Positions 47,372-57,858 of a stretch of DNA of 64,000 bases are shown one piece after another (position 1 is the first letter of the stretch; each line of letters starts with the position of its first letter). Source of the stretch: Calothrix sp. 336/3. GTDB taxonomy: Bacteria; Cyanobacteriota; Cyanobacteriia; Cyanobacteriales; Nostocaceae. A program made the position numbers and the translations under genes. The stretch covers positions 3,884,700 through 3,948,699 of the forward strand of contig NZ_CP011382.1 in assembly GCF_000734895.2 (NCBI RefSeq), in the 5' to 3' direction. A model generated the notes under the pieces. That model worked only from the letters and a program-made list of their open reading frames with translations, did no database searches and was not told where the DNA came from.

Positions 47372-47575
47372 CTTAGGTTCTTTCGGCTTTCTTTCCACCT
47401 ATTCCAGCATATCCCAGAATCTCTATCGAGAATCCCTAATTACGGATTTTCCTTGTTTGGGAGGAATAATTCTGTTTATCTCAGGTTTGCAGCAATTGAG
47501 AGTATTTAGTGGCAATTTTCAGCGTACAATGTAGGGTTGAAAGCTCTTGCACCACCCTAGCCTGTGTTGGCGACA

Positions 47576-48094
47576 ATGAAGCACACCCTGTCAGTTTTAG
47601 TTGAAGATGAATCGGGAGTTTTATCCCGGATTGCTGGATTATTTGCCCGACGCGGGTTTAATATTGAAAGCCTAGCAGTAGGTCCAGCAGAACAATCTGG
47701 TATCTCTCGGATTACGATGGTAGTACCCGGTGATGACCGTGTAATTGAGCAGTTGACAAAACAACTCTACAAACTTATCAATGTACTGAAAGTACAAGAT
47801 ATTACGGAAACTCCCTGTGTAGAACGGGAATTGATGTTACTGAAGGTCAATGCTACTAGTAGCAACCGTTCGGAAATTGTGGAGTTGGCGCAAATATTCC
47901 GCGCTCGAGTCGTGGATGTAGCGGAAGATTCCCTCACCTTGGAAGTTGTAGGCGACCCTGGTAAGATGGTGGCGATCGTTCAAGTTTTGCAAAAATTTGG
48001 CTTGCGGGAGATTGCTCGTACCGGAAAAATCGTCCTAACTCGTGAGTCAGGGGTAAATACAGAGTTATTAAAATCTCTGGAAGCTAAGGTGTAA
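47576..48094 (+). CDS. ilvN: acetolactate synthase small (regulatory) subunit
   Basis: 172 residues from the ATG at 47576; a GTG twelve bases upstream is less likely. The N-terminal ACT domain ([24 protein letters not shown] split, [12 protein letters not shown]) binds valine. The C-terminal domain ([33 protein letters not shown]) completes the canonical IlvN/IlvH. It confers valine feedback and activates the large subunit IlvB in branched-chain amino acid synthesis. ilvB is not next to it, as is common in cyanobacteria. A strong terminator follows. Confidence 0.95.
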   Translation: MKHTLSVLVEDESGVLSRIAGLFARRGFNIESLAVGPAEQSGISRITMVVPGDDRVIEQLTKQLYKLINVLKVQDITETPCVERELMLLKVNATSSNRSEIVELAQIFRARVVDVAEDSLTLEVVGDPGKMVAIVQVLQKFGLREIARTGKIVLTRESGVNTELLKSLEAKV

Positions 48095-48127
48095 CCCCAT
48101 CTGCACGATAAATATACTAAAGATTCC

Positions 48128-48158
48128 TAGGGACGTTGAGTTATGCGTCCCTATTTTT
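48128..48158 (+). terminator. rho-independent terminator after ilvN
   Basis: TAGGGACG (48128-48135) / CGTCCCTA (48146-48153), 10-nt loop, followed by TTTTT. Confidence 0.88.
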
Positions 48159-48361
48159 ATAGGTAGTTACCATTTCTTGAGTGATTAATATACAGACAAA
48201 GTCCTTATCTTGTAAGCTTTTTCCCTTACTTCTTTGTTCTTTCCGTACCCTGGTAGGGAAATCCGAATACAATGTCAGAGGTTATCCATACCTCCCATGG
48301 CAAATAATCGCTGAAAATTAATTTTCAGAATCATCTCAGCAATTACATCCTATTGATAATT

Positions 48362-50311
48362 ATGCTAGAACAAGGAACCATCAGTATCCATACTGAAAAT
48401 ATTTTCCCGATTATCAAAAAATCTCTCTACTCAGATCATCAAATTTTCTTTCGGGAGTTGGTATCAAATGCAGTTGATGCCATTCAAAAATTAAAAATGG
48501 TATCCCGTGCTGGGGAATACTCTGGTGAGGTGGAAGAACCAGAAATTATTATTACCATCGATAAAAATCAAAAAACCCTCTCCATCACTGATAATGGTAT
48601 CGGGATGACCGCAGAGGAAGTGAAAAAATATATTAACCAGGTTGCTTTTTCCAGTGCGGAAGAATTTATTCACAAGTACCAAGGTAAGTCAGATCAACCA
48701 ATCATTGGACATTTTGGTTTAGGCTTTTATTCTTCCTTCATGGTGGCGCAAAAGGTTGAGATTGATACTTTATCTTACAAAGAAGGCGCGCCAGCAGTTC
48801 ACTGGAGTTGTGATGGTTCCCCAGAATTTACCCTGGAAGACTCCTCTCGCTCCACACGCGGTACAACCATCACCCTGCATTTGATGGAAGATGAACTAGA
48901 ATACCTGGAATCAGCACGCGTCAAAACTCTAGTTAAAACCTATTGTGACTTCATGCCCGTACCCATCAAGATGGATGGTGAGGTACTAAACAGACAAAAA
49001 GCACCTTGGAGAGAGTCTCCTAGTAACTTAACTAAAGAAGATTATCTCGAATTCTACCGCTATTTGTATCCTTTCCAGGACGAACCCTTACTGTGGGTAC
49101 ATTTGAATACAGATTATCCCTTCATTATTAATGGTATTCTCTATTTCCCCAAACTACGACCCGATGTTGATATTACCAAGGGACAAATAAAACTGTTCTG
49201 TAATCAGGTATTTGTCAGCGATAATGTTGAGGAAATAATGCCCCAGTTTCTCTTACCGATGCGTGGGGTAATTGATAGTACAGATATTCCCTTGAACGTT
49301 TCCCGTAGTTCTCTCCAGGGCGATCGCACTGTCAGAAAAATTGGTGATTATATTGCCAAAAAAGTTGGCGATCGCTTGAAAGAACTTTACCATGACGAGC
49401 GTGAGCAATATATTTCCGCCTGGAAAGACCTTAGCACCTTTGTGAAATTTGGTGTTCTCAACGACGAAAAATTTAAAAAGCAAGTGGAAGACATAATTAT
49501 CTTCCGCAGCACCTACCAAGCAGAAACAAATAATACCTCTGTGGAAGTGCAAACATCGGAAGGTGATGCTTGGCAAGATGTTAAATCTAGCACCCCCTAC
49601 ACTACCCTCAAAGAATATCTGGAGCGCAATAAAGAGCGTCACGAAAACCGCGTCTTCTACTGTACTGATGCCGCATCCCAAGCAACCTACGTAGAATTAC
49701 ATAAAAATCAGGGTTTAGAGGTCCTATATCTAGATTCCTTCATTGATACCCACTTCATTAATTTCCTGGAGCAGGAATACAATGATGTAAAATTCACCCG
49801 TGTCGATTCTGACCTTGATAATACCTTACTAGATAAAGACCAAGGTGGGGAAATTGTAGACCCCACAACCAATAAAACTCGCAGCGAAGTCATTAAGGAG
49901 TTATTCGAGAAAGCTCTGAATAAGCCCAGGGTAAACATCCGGACTGAAGCCTTAAAATCCGATAATCCCCAGGGTACACCACCTGCTATGGTACTTTTAC
50001 CAGAGATTTTACGCCGTCTGCGAGATATGAATGCCATGATGCAGCAACAAAACGCAGAATTCCCTGAAGATCATATCCTCCTAGTCAATACCGCTCACCC
50101 CCTGATTCAAAACCTGACAAATCTCAACCAGGGCAGCATTTTCCAAGCTGATGGTGAATCACCAACTGGGCAATTAGTCAAGATGATTTGTCAACACGTC
50201 TATGATTTAGCACTCATGTCTCAAAAAGGCTTTGATGCGGAAGGAATGACAGCTTTTGTGGAGCGTTCCAACGAAGTCCTAACCAAATTGACGGAACAAG
50301 CTGCAAAGTAA
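48362..50311 (+). CDS. htpG: Hsp90 molecular chaperone
   Basis: 649 residues from the ATG at 48362; a TTG three codons earlier is weaker. The GHKL ATPase motifs are in order: RELVSNAVDAIQKL, TDNGIGMT, GHFGLGFYSSFMV, then the middle domain with NVSRSSLQGDRTVRKI and a short C-terminal dimer domain. Known role in cyanobacteria: heat and stress tolerance and assembly of phycobilisome and tetrapyrrole enzymes. No CIRCE repeat was seen directly upstream. Ends with a terminator. Confidence 0.95.
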   Translation: MLEQGTISIHTENIFPIIKKSLYSDHQIFFRELVSNAVDAIQKLKMVSRAGEYSGEVEEPEIIITIDKNQKTLSITDNGIGMTAEEVKKYINQVAFSSAEEFIHKYQGKSDQPIIGHFGLGFYSSFMVAQKVEIDTLSYKEGAPAVHWSCDGSPEFTLEDSSRSTRGTTITLHLMEDELEYLESARVKTLVKTYCDFMPVPIKMDGEVLNRQKAPWRESPSNLTKEDYLEFYRYLYPFQDEPLLWVHLNTDYPFIINGILYFPKLRPDVDITKGQIKLFCNQVFVSDNVEEIMPQFLLPMRGVIDSTDIPLNVSRSSLQGDRTVRKIGDYIAKKVGDRLKELYHDEREQYISAWKDLSTFVKFGVLNDEKFKKQVEDIIIFRSTYQAETNNTSVEVQTSEGDAWQDVKSSTPYTTLKEYLERNKERHENRVFYCTDAASQATYVELHKNQGLEVLYLDSFIDTHFINFLEQEYNDVKFTRVDSDLDNTLLDKDQGGEIVDPTTNKTRSEVIKELFEKALNKPRVNIRTEALKSDNPQGTPPAMVLLPEILRRLRDMNAMMQQQNAEFPEDHILLVNTAHPLIQNLTNLNQGSIFQADGESPTGQLVKMICQHVYDLALMSQKGFDAEGMTAFVERSNEVLTKLTEQAAK

Positions 50312-50382
50312 ATGAGGTGATTCTGAAATAGGCGATCATCCAATGTGCAGCTGAATCATACAGGTCAAAAACGCAAAATAAT

Positions 50383-50429
50383 TGCGGGCATCCCTTAACT
50401 TCCTTCGAGGGCGGGTTTGCCCGCATTTT
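50383..50429 (+). terminator. terminator after htpG
   Basis: TGCGGGCA (50383-50390) pairs with TGCCCGCA (50418-50425); an inner stem CCCTT...GAGGG occupies the loop. TTTTG follows. Confidence 0.8.
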
Positions 50430-50562
50430 GTATAAAATTATATCCATCTCAATTGAGAACAATCATTCATATTATGTCCGCACCATCACTTGCGTATCCA
50501 GAAATTAGAAAATTCTCTTTCCCCCTGCTCCCTTAATTATCAGTATTCAAACGGACATGATA

Positions 50563-51558
50563 TTACTCCCTTTGCCATTCTCCCTTCCCCAAAGGATTGT
50601 CACACTCAAACAGATGCAAACCGAGGCGTTGAGAAAGCTCTTCGCAGACTTTCACACCCCTGATGCTATTACCGCGAGCGTCTAGGAGAGGGGAAAATAC
50701 AGCTATCCCCATTTGATTCGGAACTACGGCAAGAATTCCGCCACTCACCCCACTTTTGGCAGGAATACCGACCTTGTAAGCCCATTCTCCGGCAAAATTA
50801 TACATACCACAGGTATACATCACACTCAACATATCCCGAACATAGCGACTATCTACAGCCTGTTCTTGGGTAATGGGATTAATCCCCTTATTGGCAAGGG
50901 TAGCTGCCATCACTGCCAAATCATGACAGTTAACCATCACAGCGCATTGCTGAAAGTATAAATCTAGGGATTCTTCAATATTGGGGTCAATCATCCCGAA
51001 ATTCAGCATTAAATGTGCCATCGCTCGGTTACGGTGTCCAGTGGTACGCTCCGAGGTAAATACGGAGATATCTACAAAAACATCGTGACCAATATAACGC
51101 CGAAACATATCCAGCATCCGGTTTAATCTTTCCGTGGCATCCACACCTTTAATTAAATTGGTGGTGGCGATCGCCCCTGCATTCACCATGGGATTATAGG
51201 GTCGCTTGGACTGCTCATCCAAAATAATGGCGTTAAAAGCTTCCCCTGTGGGTTCTACTCCCACCCTAGTTAAGAAATAATCCCTACCATGGTCTTCTAG
51301 AGCCAATCCATGGGCAAAAACTTTAGATATGGACTGAATTGTGAATAATTGCTGATAATTGCCAACTTCGTAGACTTCACCGTTGACAGTCACAATACAG
51401 ATGCTAAACAAATTAGGGTTAACTTTTGCCAATTCGGGAATATAGTTTGCTACCGTTCCCTCCTTTAAACCTTGATATTTGGTATACAATTCTTCGATAA
51501 ATGTCGGTAAGGGTGATGCAATCACTGGAATTTTAGATAATTGATTGGAATTCGCCAT
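50563..51558 (-). CDS. glsA: glutaminase A
   Basis: 331 residues, serine-dependent beta-lactamase-fold glutaminase that releases glutamate and ammonia from glutamine. Family motifs are [10 protein letters not shown] (catalytic S-x-x-K), [26 protein letters not shown] and the C-terminal [11 protein letters not shown] that forms the oxyanion region. Length is slightly above the usual ~310 because of a short N-terminal extension. No cyanobacterial partner gene adjoins. Convergent with htpG. Confidence 0.93.
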   Translation of the reverse strand: MANSNQLSKIPVIASPLPTFIEELYTKYQGLKEGTVANYIPELAKVNPNLFSICIVTVNGEVYEVGNYQQLFTIQSISKVFAHGLALEDHGRDYFLTRVGVEPTGEAFNAIILDEQSKRPYNPMVNAGAIATTNLIKGVDATERLNRMLDMFRRYIGHDVFVDISVFTSERTTGHRNRAMAHLMLNFGMIDPNIEESLDLYFQQCAVMVNCHDLAVMAATLANKGINPITQEQAVDSRYVRDMLSVMYTCGMYNFAGEWAYKVGIPAKSGVSGGILAVVPNQMGIAVFSPLLDARGNSIRGVKVCEELSQRLGLHLFECDNPLGKGEWQRE

Positions 51559-52241
51559 TTGGCTTAATAAACTCGTATTTTTTCAGTCTGAGAAGAATTT
51601 TCGGACATTACCCAGAGAAATCAGCAAATATCTGGAACATTTTTGCTTTCATCTTCTATTGACCAAAGAGCCTGTGCCTTAAGCATTTATTATTCAATGA
51701 ATAAAATTTGCTGATTCATAGCTGTTTGTTATCATGATTTTACCCAAATATTACAGCTATACAATTTTCTTATTCCTGCTTTTTTTACATTGTCATACTG
51801 AGGACTTTGACTAATTAATTAAGTAACCACGCTGCGATATTTTCCGTATTTGTGGTATTTTGTAGGCGTTTTCAACTAGTGAAAACATGAAAACGTGAAA
51901 AGAGCAAGTCAAAAACTCCTAACATCGATTTAAAAACCAAATTAGTGTGAACTTTTTAGAACAAATTTTCTGATTTATCAAAAAACTGTTACATAGCTCA
52001 AATCCGCTCACGTAAGCACTTCCATCCCTAAAAAACATAGAAAAAAATTTTTCAGCTACCAAGACCTACGCTAAAACCCTGATCCCCAAGGACAAAAAAT
52101 CGTGTTAGTCTGTTTCAGTTCAAAGCAAAAAGTGAAAGCAAAACAAGTTCGTTAAATTTGGGAATCAAAGACTTGCTAATTTGGCAGTCAACCCATAAAT
52201 TATGAGCTTTTTGTTATTCAGTCGCTTTAAATTTCGGACGC
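51559..52241. other. 683-bp intergenic region upstream of RlpA
   Basis: No gene recognised. Divergent promoters for glsA and the RlpA-type gene must lie here. The 240 bp before RlpA are rich in A-runs with small possible stems, suggesting a long structured leader. I looked for a c-di-AMP or other known riboswitch consensus and did not find one. Confidence 0.45.
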
Positions 52242-53357
52242 ATGAATCAAAGATATTTATTGACTGTTGTCGCACTATTTAGTGCTGTTTTGGGAATGCC
52301 ATCAGTGAGTCGCGCCCAAGCGACGAAGCAAGTGGCTCCAGATTCACCCGTTACACCGACACCGGATGTAGTCAAAGTAGGTGAATATCAATCCCAAACA
52401 AAAAATCCTGGCTCCATTGCTACTACAGTGACGGAAATTCACACCCATGACGTAGCAGGTCGTCAGGCGGCAACACTATATGTTCGGGGTATTCCCGTAC
52501 TCACGTTTATGGGTCAGCAACCCATTGCTCAAACCCAGACCAAAATCGGAACCATCAATACCGAAGTTGTCAAGGTCGGTTCGTCAACTTCTACCGTAGC
52601 TAATTCCCCCAAATTCACAACCACAGACGAAATCGGTGGCACCGATTTAGACAGCCAGACAAAATCAGCAAATGACCCAGTGCAAAGAGCCGGTGTGATA
52701 GCAGCAAAAATCAACCAGCTGATTTGGGAAAAGGTGGACGCGAGCAAGATTACAGTTAGTTGGCAAGCAGGCAGCAACCCACCCAACCAGGCACAGAATA
52801 AGAATTTATCTCAGAATTTCTCTAATCAGCGACCTGATCGCTTCGTCATCAAAGTCAACAACCAAGAACTGGTGACAATGAGTGATGAGACTCGCCTCGC
52901 TGGTGGAAGCAAAAACCCAGCCCAGGATGCATTGCAGGCAACCAATCGTCTCAGGCGACTAATTGGGAATGCTTCTCCCCTAACCCAGGTGGATAACTTA
53001 CCTAAACGTTCGGCGATCGCCTTTCAATATAGACCACAAGATGTAGCCATCCAGGCTGTGAGAGCAACTTTCAGAGGGGTGGCTTCTTTTTATGGCTACG
53101 ATTTCTCTGGCAACCGTACCGCCACAGGGGAAAGATTCAACCCTGAAGGTATGACGGCTGCCCATCGTACCCTACCCTTTGGTACACGGGTTCGTGTCAC
53201 CAATACCCGTAACGGTCGTTCAGTCATTGTCCGTATCAATGATAGAGGACCCTTTATTCGAGGTCGTGTGATTGACCTTTCCACTGGTGCTGCCCGCCTG
53301 ATCGGTATGATTAACAGTGGCGTGGCTCCCGTGTTAATTGAAGTACTTGGCAGATAA
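52242..53357 (+). CDS. rlpA: RlpA-like septal ring lytic transglycosylase family protein
   Basis: 371 residues. The signal peptide ([18 protein letters not shown], cut near SRAQA) gives export. A long variable Gln/Thr-rich linker (~30-265) is followed by a C-terminal double-psi beta-barrel of about 100 residues, with [33 protein letters not shown] and the catalytic-site NDRGPF...VIDLS. Known RlpA proteins cleave denuded glycan strands at the septum. There is no lipobox cysteine and no SPOR domain, as is usual for cyanobacterial forms. Confidence 0.88.
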   Translation: MNQRYLLTVVALFSAVLGMPSVSRAQATKQVAPDSPVTPTPDVVKVGEYQSQTKNPGSIATTVTEIHTHDVAGRQAATLYVRGIPVLTFMGQQPIAQTQTKIGTINTEVVKVGSSTSTVANSPKFTTTDEIGGTDLDSQTKSANDPVQRAGVIAAKINQLIWEKVDASKITVSWQAGSNPPNQAQNKNLSQNFSNQRPDRFVIKVNNQELVTMSDETRLAGGSKNPAQDALQATNRLRRLIGNASPLTQVDNLPKRSAIAFQYRPQDVAIQAVRATFRGVASFYGYDFSGNRTATGERFNPEGMTAAHRTLPFGTRVRVTNTRNGRSVIVRINDRGPFIRGRVIDLSTGAARLIGMINSGVAPVLIEVLGR

Positions 53358-53556
53358 TCACAGACCTATGTAGCTCCAGATTCTTTCTAGAGCTCATTCT
53401 AGTGGTCATCACGGGGGGAGTCTAGTTATTGTAATTTCCCCCTCTTCCAGATTTCTGCCCTGTGCCAATAATTTCCTGTCCCCTAACTTTCCCATTCCCC
53501 CAAATTCGGATATAAACTAAACGGGGGATAGCAAAAGAAAGACTAGGGGTATTTTT

Positions 53557-55149
53557 GTGCGCCTGTTGACAACAGTTGCAGCTTTGCGCTGCTATTTAGC
53601 TAAACGCCGCTTAGAAAGCCAAGAACCAGAGCCGCCACTACAGTTTGACATAACTGCCTGGACTTCTACGGCAGTGGGTTTAGTACCAACAATGGGAGCG
53701 CTGCACCAAGGGCATTTAAGCCTGGTTGAACGGGCAAGACAGGAAAATGCCACAGTCATTGTGAGTATTTTCGTGAATCCTCTACAGTTTGGTCCTAACG
53801 AAGATTATCAACGTTACCCTCGCACCCTAGAAGAAGACAGACAATGGTGTGAAACGGCTGGTGTAGACGCAATTTTTGCCCCGACTCCGGAAGAAATGGG
53901 GATCATGGAGAAGAATATACAAGAAACCAGGGTTACACAGGTTATCCCACCATCTGCTATGATATCTGGCTTGTGTGGTCGTTCTCGGCTAGGTCACTTC
54001 CAAGGAGTGGCAACCATTGTCACCAAGCTTTTTAACTTGGTACAACCAGACCGAGCTTACTTCGGTCAAAAAGATGGTCAGCAACTGGCAATTATTAAGC
54101 GACTAGTAGCTGATTTAGATTTGCCCATTGACATTGTTGCCTGCCCGACGGTGCGAGAAGCATCAGGTCTTGCCTTGAGTTCTCGGAACCAATATTTGAC
54201 TGCCACTGAAAAATCACAAGCGGCAGTTCTTTATCGTGGGTTGCAACAAGCTGTAACACTATTTCGTGCAGGCGTTCGCACCGCCAATGACTTAATAGCT
54301 GCGGTACAGCAAGAAGTGGCAACCATTAGTAATCTTTTAGTGGAATATATTGAATTGGTTGAACCGAATACTTTATTACCTTTAGAAACAATTCAGGAGG
54401 AAGGAATGCTTGCGATCGCAGCTCGTCTTGGTTCTACTCGTTTAATTGACAACACCATCCTGCGCGATCGCCAACCGATCATCGCCATTGACGGACCCGC
54501 AGGTGCTGGTAAGTCTACTGTTGCTCGTCAAGTGGCAGCTAATCTAGGTCTAGTATATTTAGATACTGGAGCTATGTACCGTGCTGTCACCTGGTTGGTG
54601 TTACAAGCGGGAATTCCTACTGATGATGAGTGCGCGATCGCGGAATTGGTGAGTAAGTCAGTGATTGAACTAGCGCCAAGCCATGATTTGCAATTTCCGG
54701 TGCAGGTCTACATTAACGGTCATAATGTGACTCCAGAAATTCGCACTCGTGAAGTTACTGCTCACGTTTCGGCGATCGCTGCCCAAACATCTGTCCGCCA
54801 AGCATTGGTGAAACAGCAACAAATGTGGGGCAAAAAGGGGGGCTTAGTTGCTGAAGGTCGAGATATTGGTACCTGTGTTTTCCCGGATGCAGAAGTTAAA
54901 ATATTTCTCACTGCTTCAGTACAAGAACGGGCTCGGCGACGTTTACAAGACTTTCACAACCAAGGACAACCAGTAATGACTCTGGAAGAATTGGAAAAAG
55001 ATATTGCTGAACGTGACTGGAAAGACAGCAATCGTCAAGTGTCTCCTTTGCGTAAAGCTGTGGATGCTGTGGAAATGATTACTGATGGTTTATCCATTCC
55101 AGAAGTAACTGCCAAAATAGTAGATTACTATCAGAAACAGCTGTCTTAG
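53557..55149 (+). CDS. panC/cmk: bifunctional pantoate-beta-alanine ligase / cytidylate kinase
   Basis: 530 residues, a natural fusion known across cyanobacteria. Residues ~1-290 are PanC (VPTMGALHQGHLSLV, with the ATP-binding HxGH; FVNPLQFGPNEDYQRYPR; CGRSRLGHFQGVATIV; KDGQQLAII), which makes pantothenate. Residues ~308-530 are cytidylate kinase (IAIDGPAGAGKSTVAR, LDTGAMYRAVT, LVAEGRDIGTCVFPDA), which phosphorylates CMP/dCMP. It starts at a GTG (53557). The N-terminus MRLLTTVAALRCYLAKRR is slightly extended compared with single-domain PanC. Confidence 0.95.
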   Translation: MRLLTTVAALRCYLAKRRLESQEPEPPLQFDITAWTSTAVGLVPTMGALHQGHLSLVERARQENATVIVSIFVNPLQFGPNEDYQRYPRTLEEDRQWCETAGVDAIFAPTPEEMGIMEKNIQETRVTQVIPPSAMISGLCGRSRLGHFQGVATIVTKLFNLVQPDRAYFGQKDGQQLAIIKRLVADLDLPIDIVACPTVREASGLALSSRNQYLTATEKSQAAVLYRGLQQAVTLFRAGVRTANDLIAAVQQEVATISNLLVEYIELVEPNTLLPLETIQEEGMLAIAARLGSTRLIDNTILRDRQPIIAIDGPAGAGKSTVARQVAANLGLVYLDTGAMYRAVTWLVLQAGIPTDDECAIAELVSKSVIELAPSHDLQFPVQVYINGHNVTPEIRTREVTAHVSAIAAQTSVRQALVKQQQMWGKKGGLVAEGRDIGTCVFPDAEVKIFLTASVQERARRRLQDFHNQGQPVMTLEELEKDIAERDWKDSNRQVSPLRKAVDAVEMITDGLSIPEVTAKIVDYYQKQLS

Positions 55150-55421
55150 CATTCAGCACTGAATTGGGGGTAGTGGGTGCTGATTCAGGGAAATCAAAAA
55201 ATAAATTATCCCGATTTTGGGAATCACTACAATTTTTCTTCCCCCTGCTCTCCTACTCCCCACTGTCTTTTGCTCAGAAATTTCCAATTAATTACATTGA
55301 GACTTCCCTGATATCATGTCAAGGGATTTTCCTGCTGCGTATTCTTTAATAAAACGTAAACATCCTCGGTATTGTGTTGGCATTTGGTATCATCCTTTTG
55401 AGTATTTAGCTTGCAAAAGGC

Positions 55422-55679
55422 ATGAATCAACAAAAACATCGCGCCTATTGGCGTGCTAATACAAGTTTAATTCGCAATCTCCTGATAGTTTGGGCACTGG
55501 TATCACTCGTTTTTAGTATTTTATTAGTGCAACCTTTAAATACAATTCGATTTTTTGGTGTCCCCTTGGGTTTTTGGATGGCTCAACAGGGGTCAATTAT
55601 CATTTTTGTGGTGTTAATTTTTGTCTATGCTTTCCAAATGGACAAACTAGACCGCAAACATAACATTAAAGATGAGTGA
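55422..55679 (+). CDS. DUF4212 small subunit of sodium/solute symporter
   Basis: 85 residues with two membrane helices (LIVWALVSLVFSILLVQ and QGSIIIFVVLIFVYAF) joined by a short loop, and basic ends. This is the small DUF4212 protein that always precedes a VC_2705-type symporter. It ends 9 bp before the symporter start, so the two are one operon and probably one transporter. Confidence 0.9.
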   Translation: MNQQKHRAYWRANTSLIRNLLIVWALVSLVFSILLVQPLNTIRFFGVPLGFWMAQQGSIIIFVVLIFVYAFQMDKLDRKHNIKDE

Positions 55680-55688
55680 GGCAACATC

Positions 55689-57365
55689 ATGTCAGTTGAA
55701 CTTTGGACGATTGTGATTGTTGGACTCTCTTTCTTAATATATTTATATATTGGTTGGCAATCACGAGTTGAGGATAGTAAGGGATTTTTCGTTGCCGATC
55801 AAGATATACCTTCCATTGCGAATGGAGCTGCAACTGCTGCTGATTGGATGTCCGCAGCTTCCTTTATCTCTATGGCAGGTTTGATTTCCTTTTTGGGATA
55901 TGATGGTTCGATTTACCTGATGGGTTGGACTGGTGGTTACGTTTTACTGGCGTTACTTTTAGCACCTTATCTACGAAAATTTGGCAAGTATACAGTACCT
56001 GATTTTGTTGGCGATCGCTACTATTCCAATGTGGCAAGATTGGTGGCGGTAGTCGCGGCGATTTTTGTGTCCCTCACCTATGTTGCGGGGCAGATGCGTG
56101 GCGTGGGTATTGTGTTCAGCCGCTTTTTACAGGTAGATATCAATACTGGTGTCATTATCGGTATGGTAATTGTGGGCTTTTTTGCCATCTTGGGGGGGAT
56201 GAAGGGTATCACCTGGACGCAGGTTGCCCAATACTTAATTTTGATTGTTGCCTATTTAATCCCTGCCATCGCGATCGCTCTATTACTAACCGGGAACCCT
56301 ATTCCCCAATTTGCTTTTACTTTCAGTGATATCGCCGATAAATTAAATCAGGTTCAAGTTGACTTAGGTTTTAAAGAATACACCCAAGCCTTTGCCAACA
56401 AGCCGATGATTGATGTCCTATTCATCACTATTGCTTTGATGGTAGGAACCGCCGGATTACCTCATGTAATCGTTAGATTTTATACTGTGCCTGATGTGCG
56501 TTCGGCAAGGTACTCTGCTGGGTGGGCGCTTTTATTTATTGCTATTTTGTACACTACTGCCCCAGCTCTCTCAATGTTTGCCAAGTATAATCTAATTCAA
56601 TCCCTCCATAATCAAAAAATTGAAGAAGTTAGGCAACTCGACTGGGTGAACAAATGGGAAAAAACTAAACTCCTGGCTTTTGAAGATAAAAATCAGGATG
56701 GACGTTTCCAACTGACTCCGAAAAAAGAAACCAACGAAATTACCATCGACAAAGATATTATTGTCCTCGCTACCCCCGAAATTGCCAAGCTTGCTCCCTG
56801 GGTAATTGCCTTGGTAGCAGCTGGTGGTTTAGCCGCAGCGTTGTCTACAGCTTCCGGGTTGTTACTAGTAATTTCTAGTTCTATTGCTCATGATGTTTAC
56901 TATCGGATTGTCAACCCCCAAGCTTCAGAAAGCAAACGTTTATTTGTGGGGCGGTTGATGGTAGGTTTATCTCTAGTACTGGCAGGATACTTCGGTGTGA
57001 ATCCTCCAGGATTTGTCGGAGAAGTGGTTGCCTTTGCCTTTGGTTTAGCTGCTTCTAGCTTCTTCCCAGTAATTTTTCTCGGTATCTTTGACAAACGTAC
57101 CAATTCCACGGGGGCAATCGCTGGTATGTTGGTAGGTTTAATATTCACGATAATTTATATTGTGGGTGTGAAATTTGCCGGAATGCCGGCTTGGTTTTTC
57201 AATGTTTCTCCCGAAGGTATCGGAACTTTAGGTATGGTAATTAACCTAGTGGTGACATGGGTTGTATCACGTTTCACCGCACCCCCACCAGCCGAAATCC
57301 AAGCATTAGTAGAAAATTTACGTACTCCTGACTTACCAGAAATCACACCAATGAACAGGGTGTAG
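55689..57365 (+). CDS. sodium:solute symporter (SSS family, VC_2705/ActP-like)
   Basis: 558 residues, about 13 membrane helices. SSS hallmarks are GGMKGITWTQVAQYLIL and GTAGLPHVIVRFYTVPD. Between helices, at about residues 305-365, lies a hydrophilic insert with the EF-hand-like DKNQDGR, seen in other members of this subfamily. Known relatives move acetate or other short carboxylates with sodium. Co-transcribed with the DUF4212 gene. Confidence 0.9.
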   Translation: MSVELWTIVIVGLSFLIYLYIGWQSRVEDSKGFFVADQDIPSIANGAATAADWMSAASFISMAGLISFLGYDGSIYLMGWTGGYVLLALLLAPYLRKFGKYTVPDFVGDRYYSNVARLVAVVAAIFVSLTYVAGQMRGVGIVFSRFLQVDINTGVIIGMVIVGFFAILGGMKGITWTQVAQYLILIVAYLIPAIAIALLLTGNPIPQFAFTFSDIADKLNQVQVDLGFKEYTQAFANKPMIDVLFITIALMVGTAGLPHVIVRFYTVPDVRSARYSAGWALLFIAILYTTAPALSMFAKYNLIQSLHNQKIEEVRQLDWVNKWEKTKLLAFEDKNQDGRFQLTPKKETNEITIDKDIIVLATPEIAKLAPWVIALVAAGGLAAALSTASGLLLVISSSIAHDVYYRIVNPQASESKRLFVGRLMVGLSLVLAGYFGVNPPGFVGEVVAFAFGLAASSFFPVIFLGIFDKRTNSTGAIAGMLVGLIFTIIYIVGVKFAGMPAWFFNVSPEGIGTLGMVINLVVTWVVSRFTAPPPAEIQALVENLRTPDLPEITPMNRV

Positions 57366-57477
57366 ATTTTAGGGAGGGGTAGGGATTCTTTTCCCATACC
57401 CCACAACTACCCTCCATAGCTTTGCCCTTCCTGACAGAAAATCGCTATCCTAGAGAAAGCAGAAAGATAATATAGCA

Positions 57478-57849
57478 ATGAGTTTTCAAAATTTTCAGTC
57501 TGGTTTATCTCAATTTCGTCCCTTACTAACCCTACTCGTAATTGTGTGGTTAGTTGGAACATTCGGTTTGGGCTGGCTAGTTAATTCCCTGTTAATAATT
57601 TTTGGTTTATTATTTCTTGTACCCGTAATTGCATTTGTGGGTTTTCGTTGGTGGTTACAACGCAACATTATCACTGATTCTTGTCCTGTTTGTGGCTTTA
57701 CATTAACAGGGTTAAACCAAGTTCAGTTACAGTGTCCCAGTTGTGGGGAGCAATTGATAGTCAAAGAAGGACATTTTCAACGCTTTGCTCCTGACGGCAC
57801 CATTGATGTCACAGCAGTGGAAGTCACAGCTAAATCCATCGAAGACTAA
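57478..57849 (+). CDS. small membrane protein with zinc ribbon
   Basis: 123 residues. Two adjoining hydrophobic spans (LLTLLVIVWLVGTFGLGWLV and LLIIFGLLFLVPVIAFVGFRW) are followed by a C-terminal zinc ribbon (CPVCGF...CPSCGEQL) and an acidic tail. Conserved in cyanobacteria as a hypothetical protein; function unknown. It sits 112 bp after the symporter on the same strand and is convergent with the CheA gene. Confidence 0.7.
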   Translation: MSFQNFQSGLSQFRPLLTLLVIVWLVGTFGLGWLVNSLLIIFGLLFLVPVIAFVGFRWWLQRNIITDSCPVCGFTLTGLNQVQLQCPSCGEQLIVKEGHFQRFAPDGTIDVTAVEVTAKSIED

Positions 57850-57858
57850 AATTCACTA

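Noticed and set aside
52000..52241. Riboswitch (c-di-AMP type) in the RlpA leader
   Set aside because: Cell-wall hydrolase genes often carry one, but the conserved blocks could not be found here.
53557..55149. PanC-Cmk fusion as a novelty
   Set aside because: This fusion is well known in cyanobacteria; it is recorded as an annotation only.
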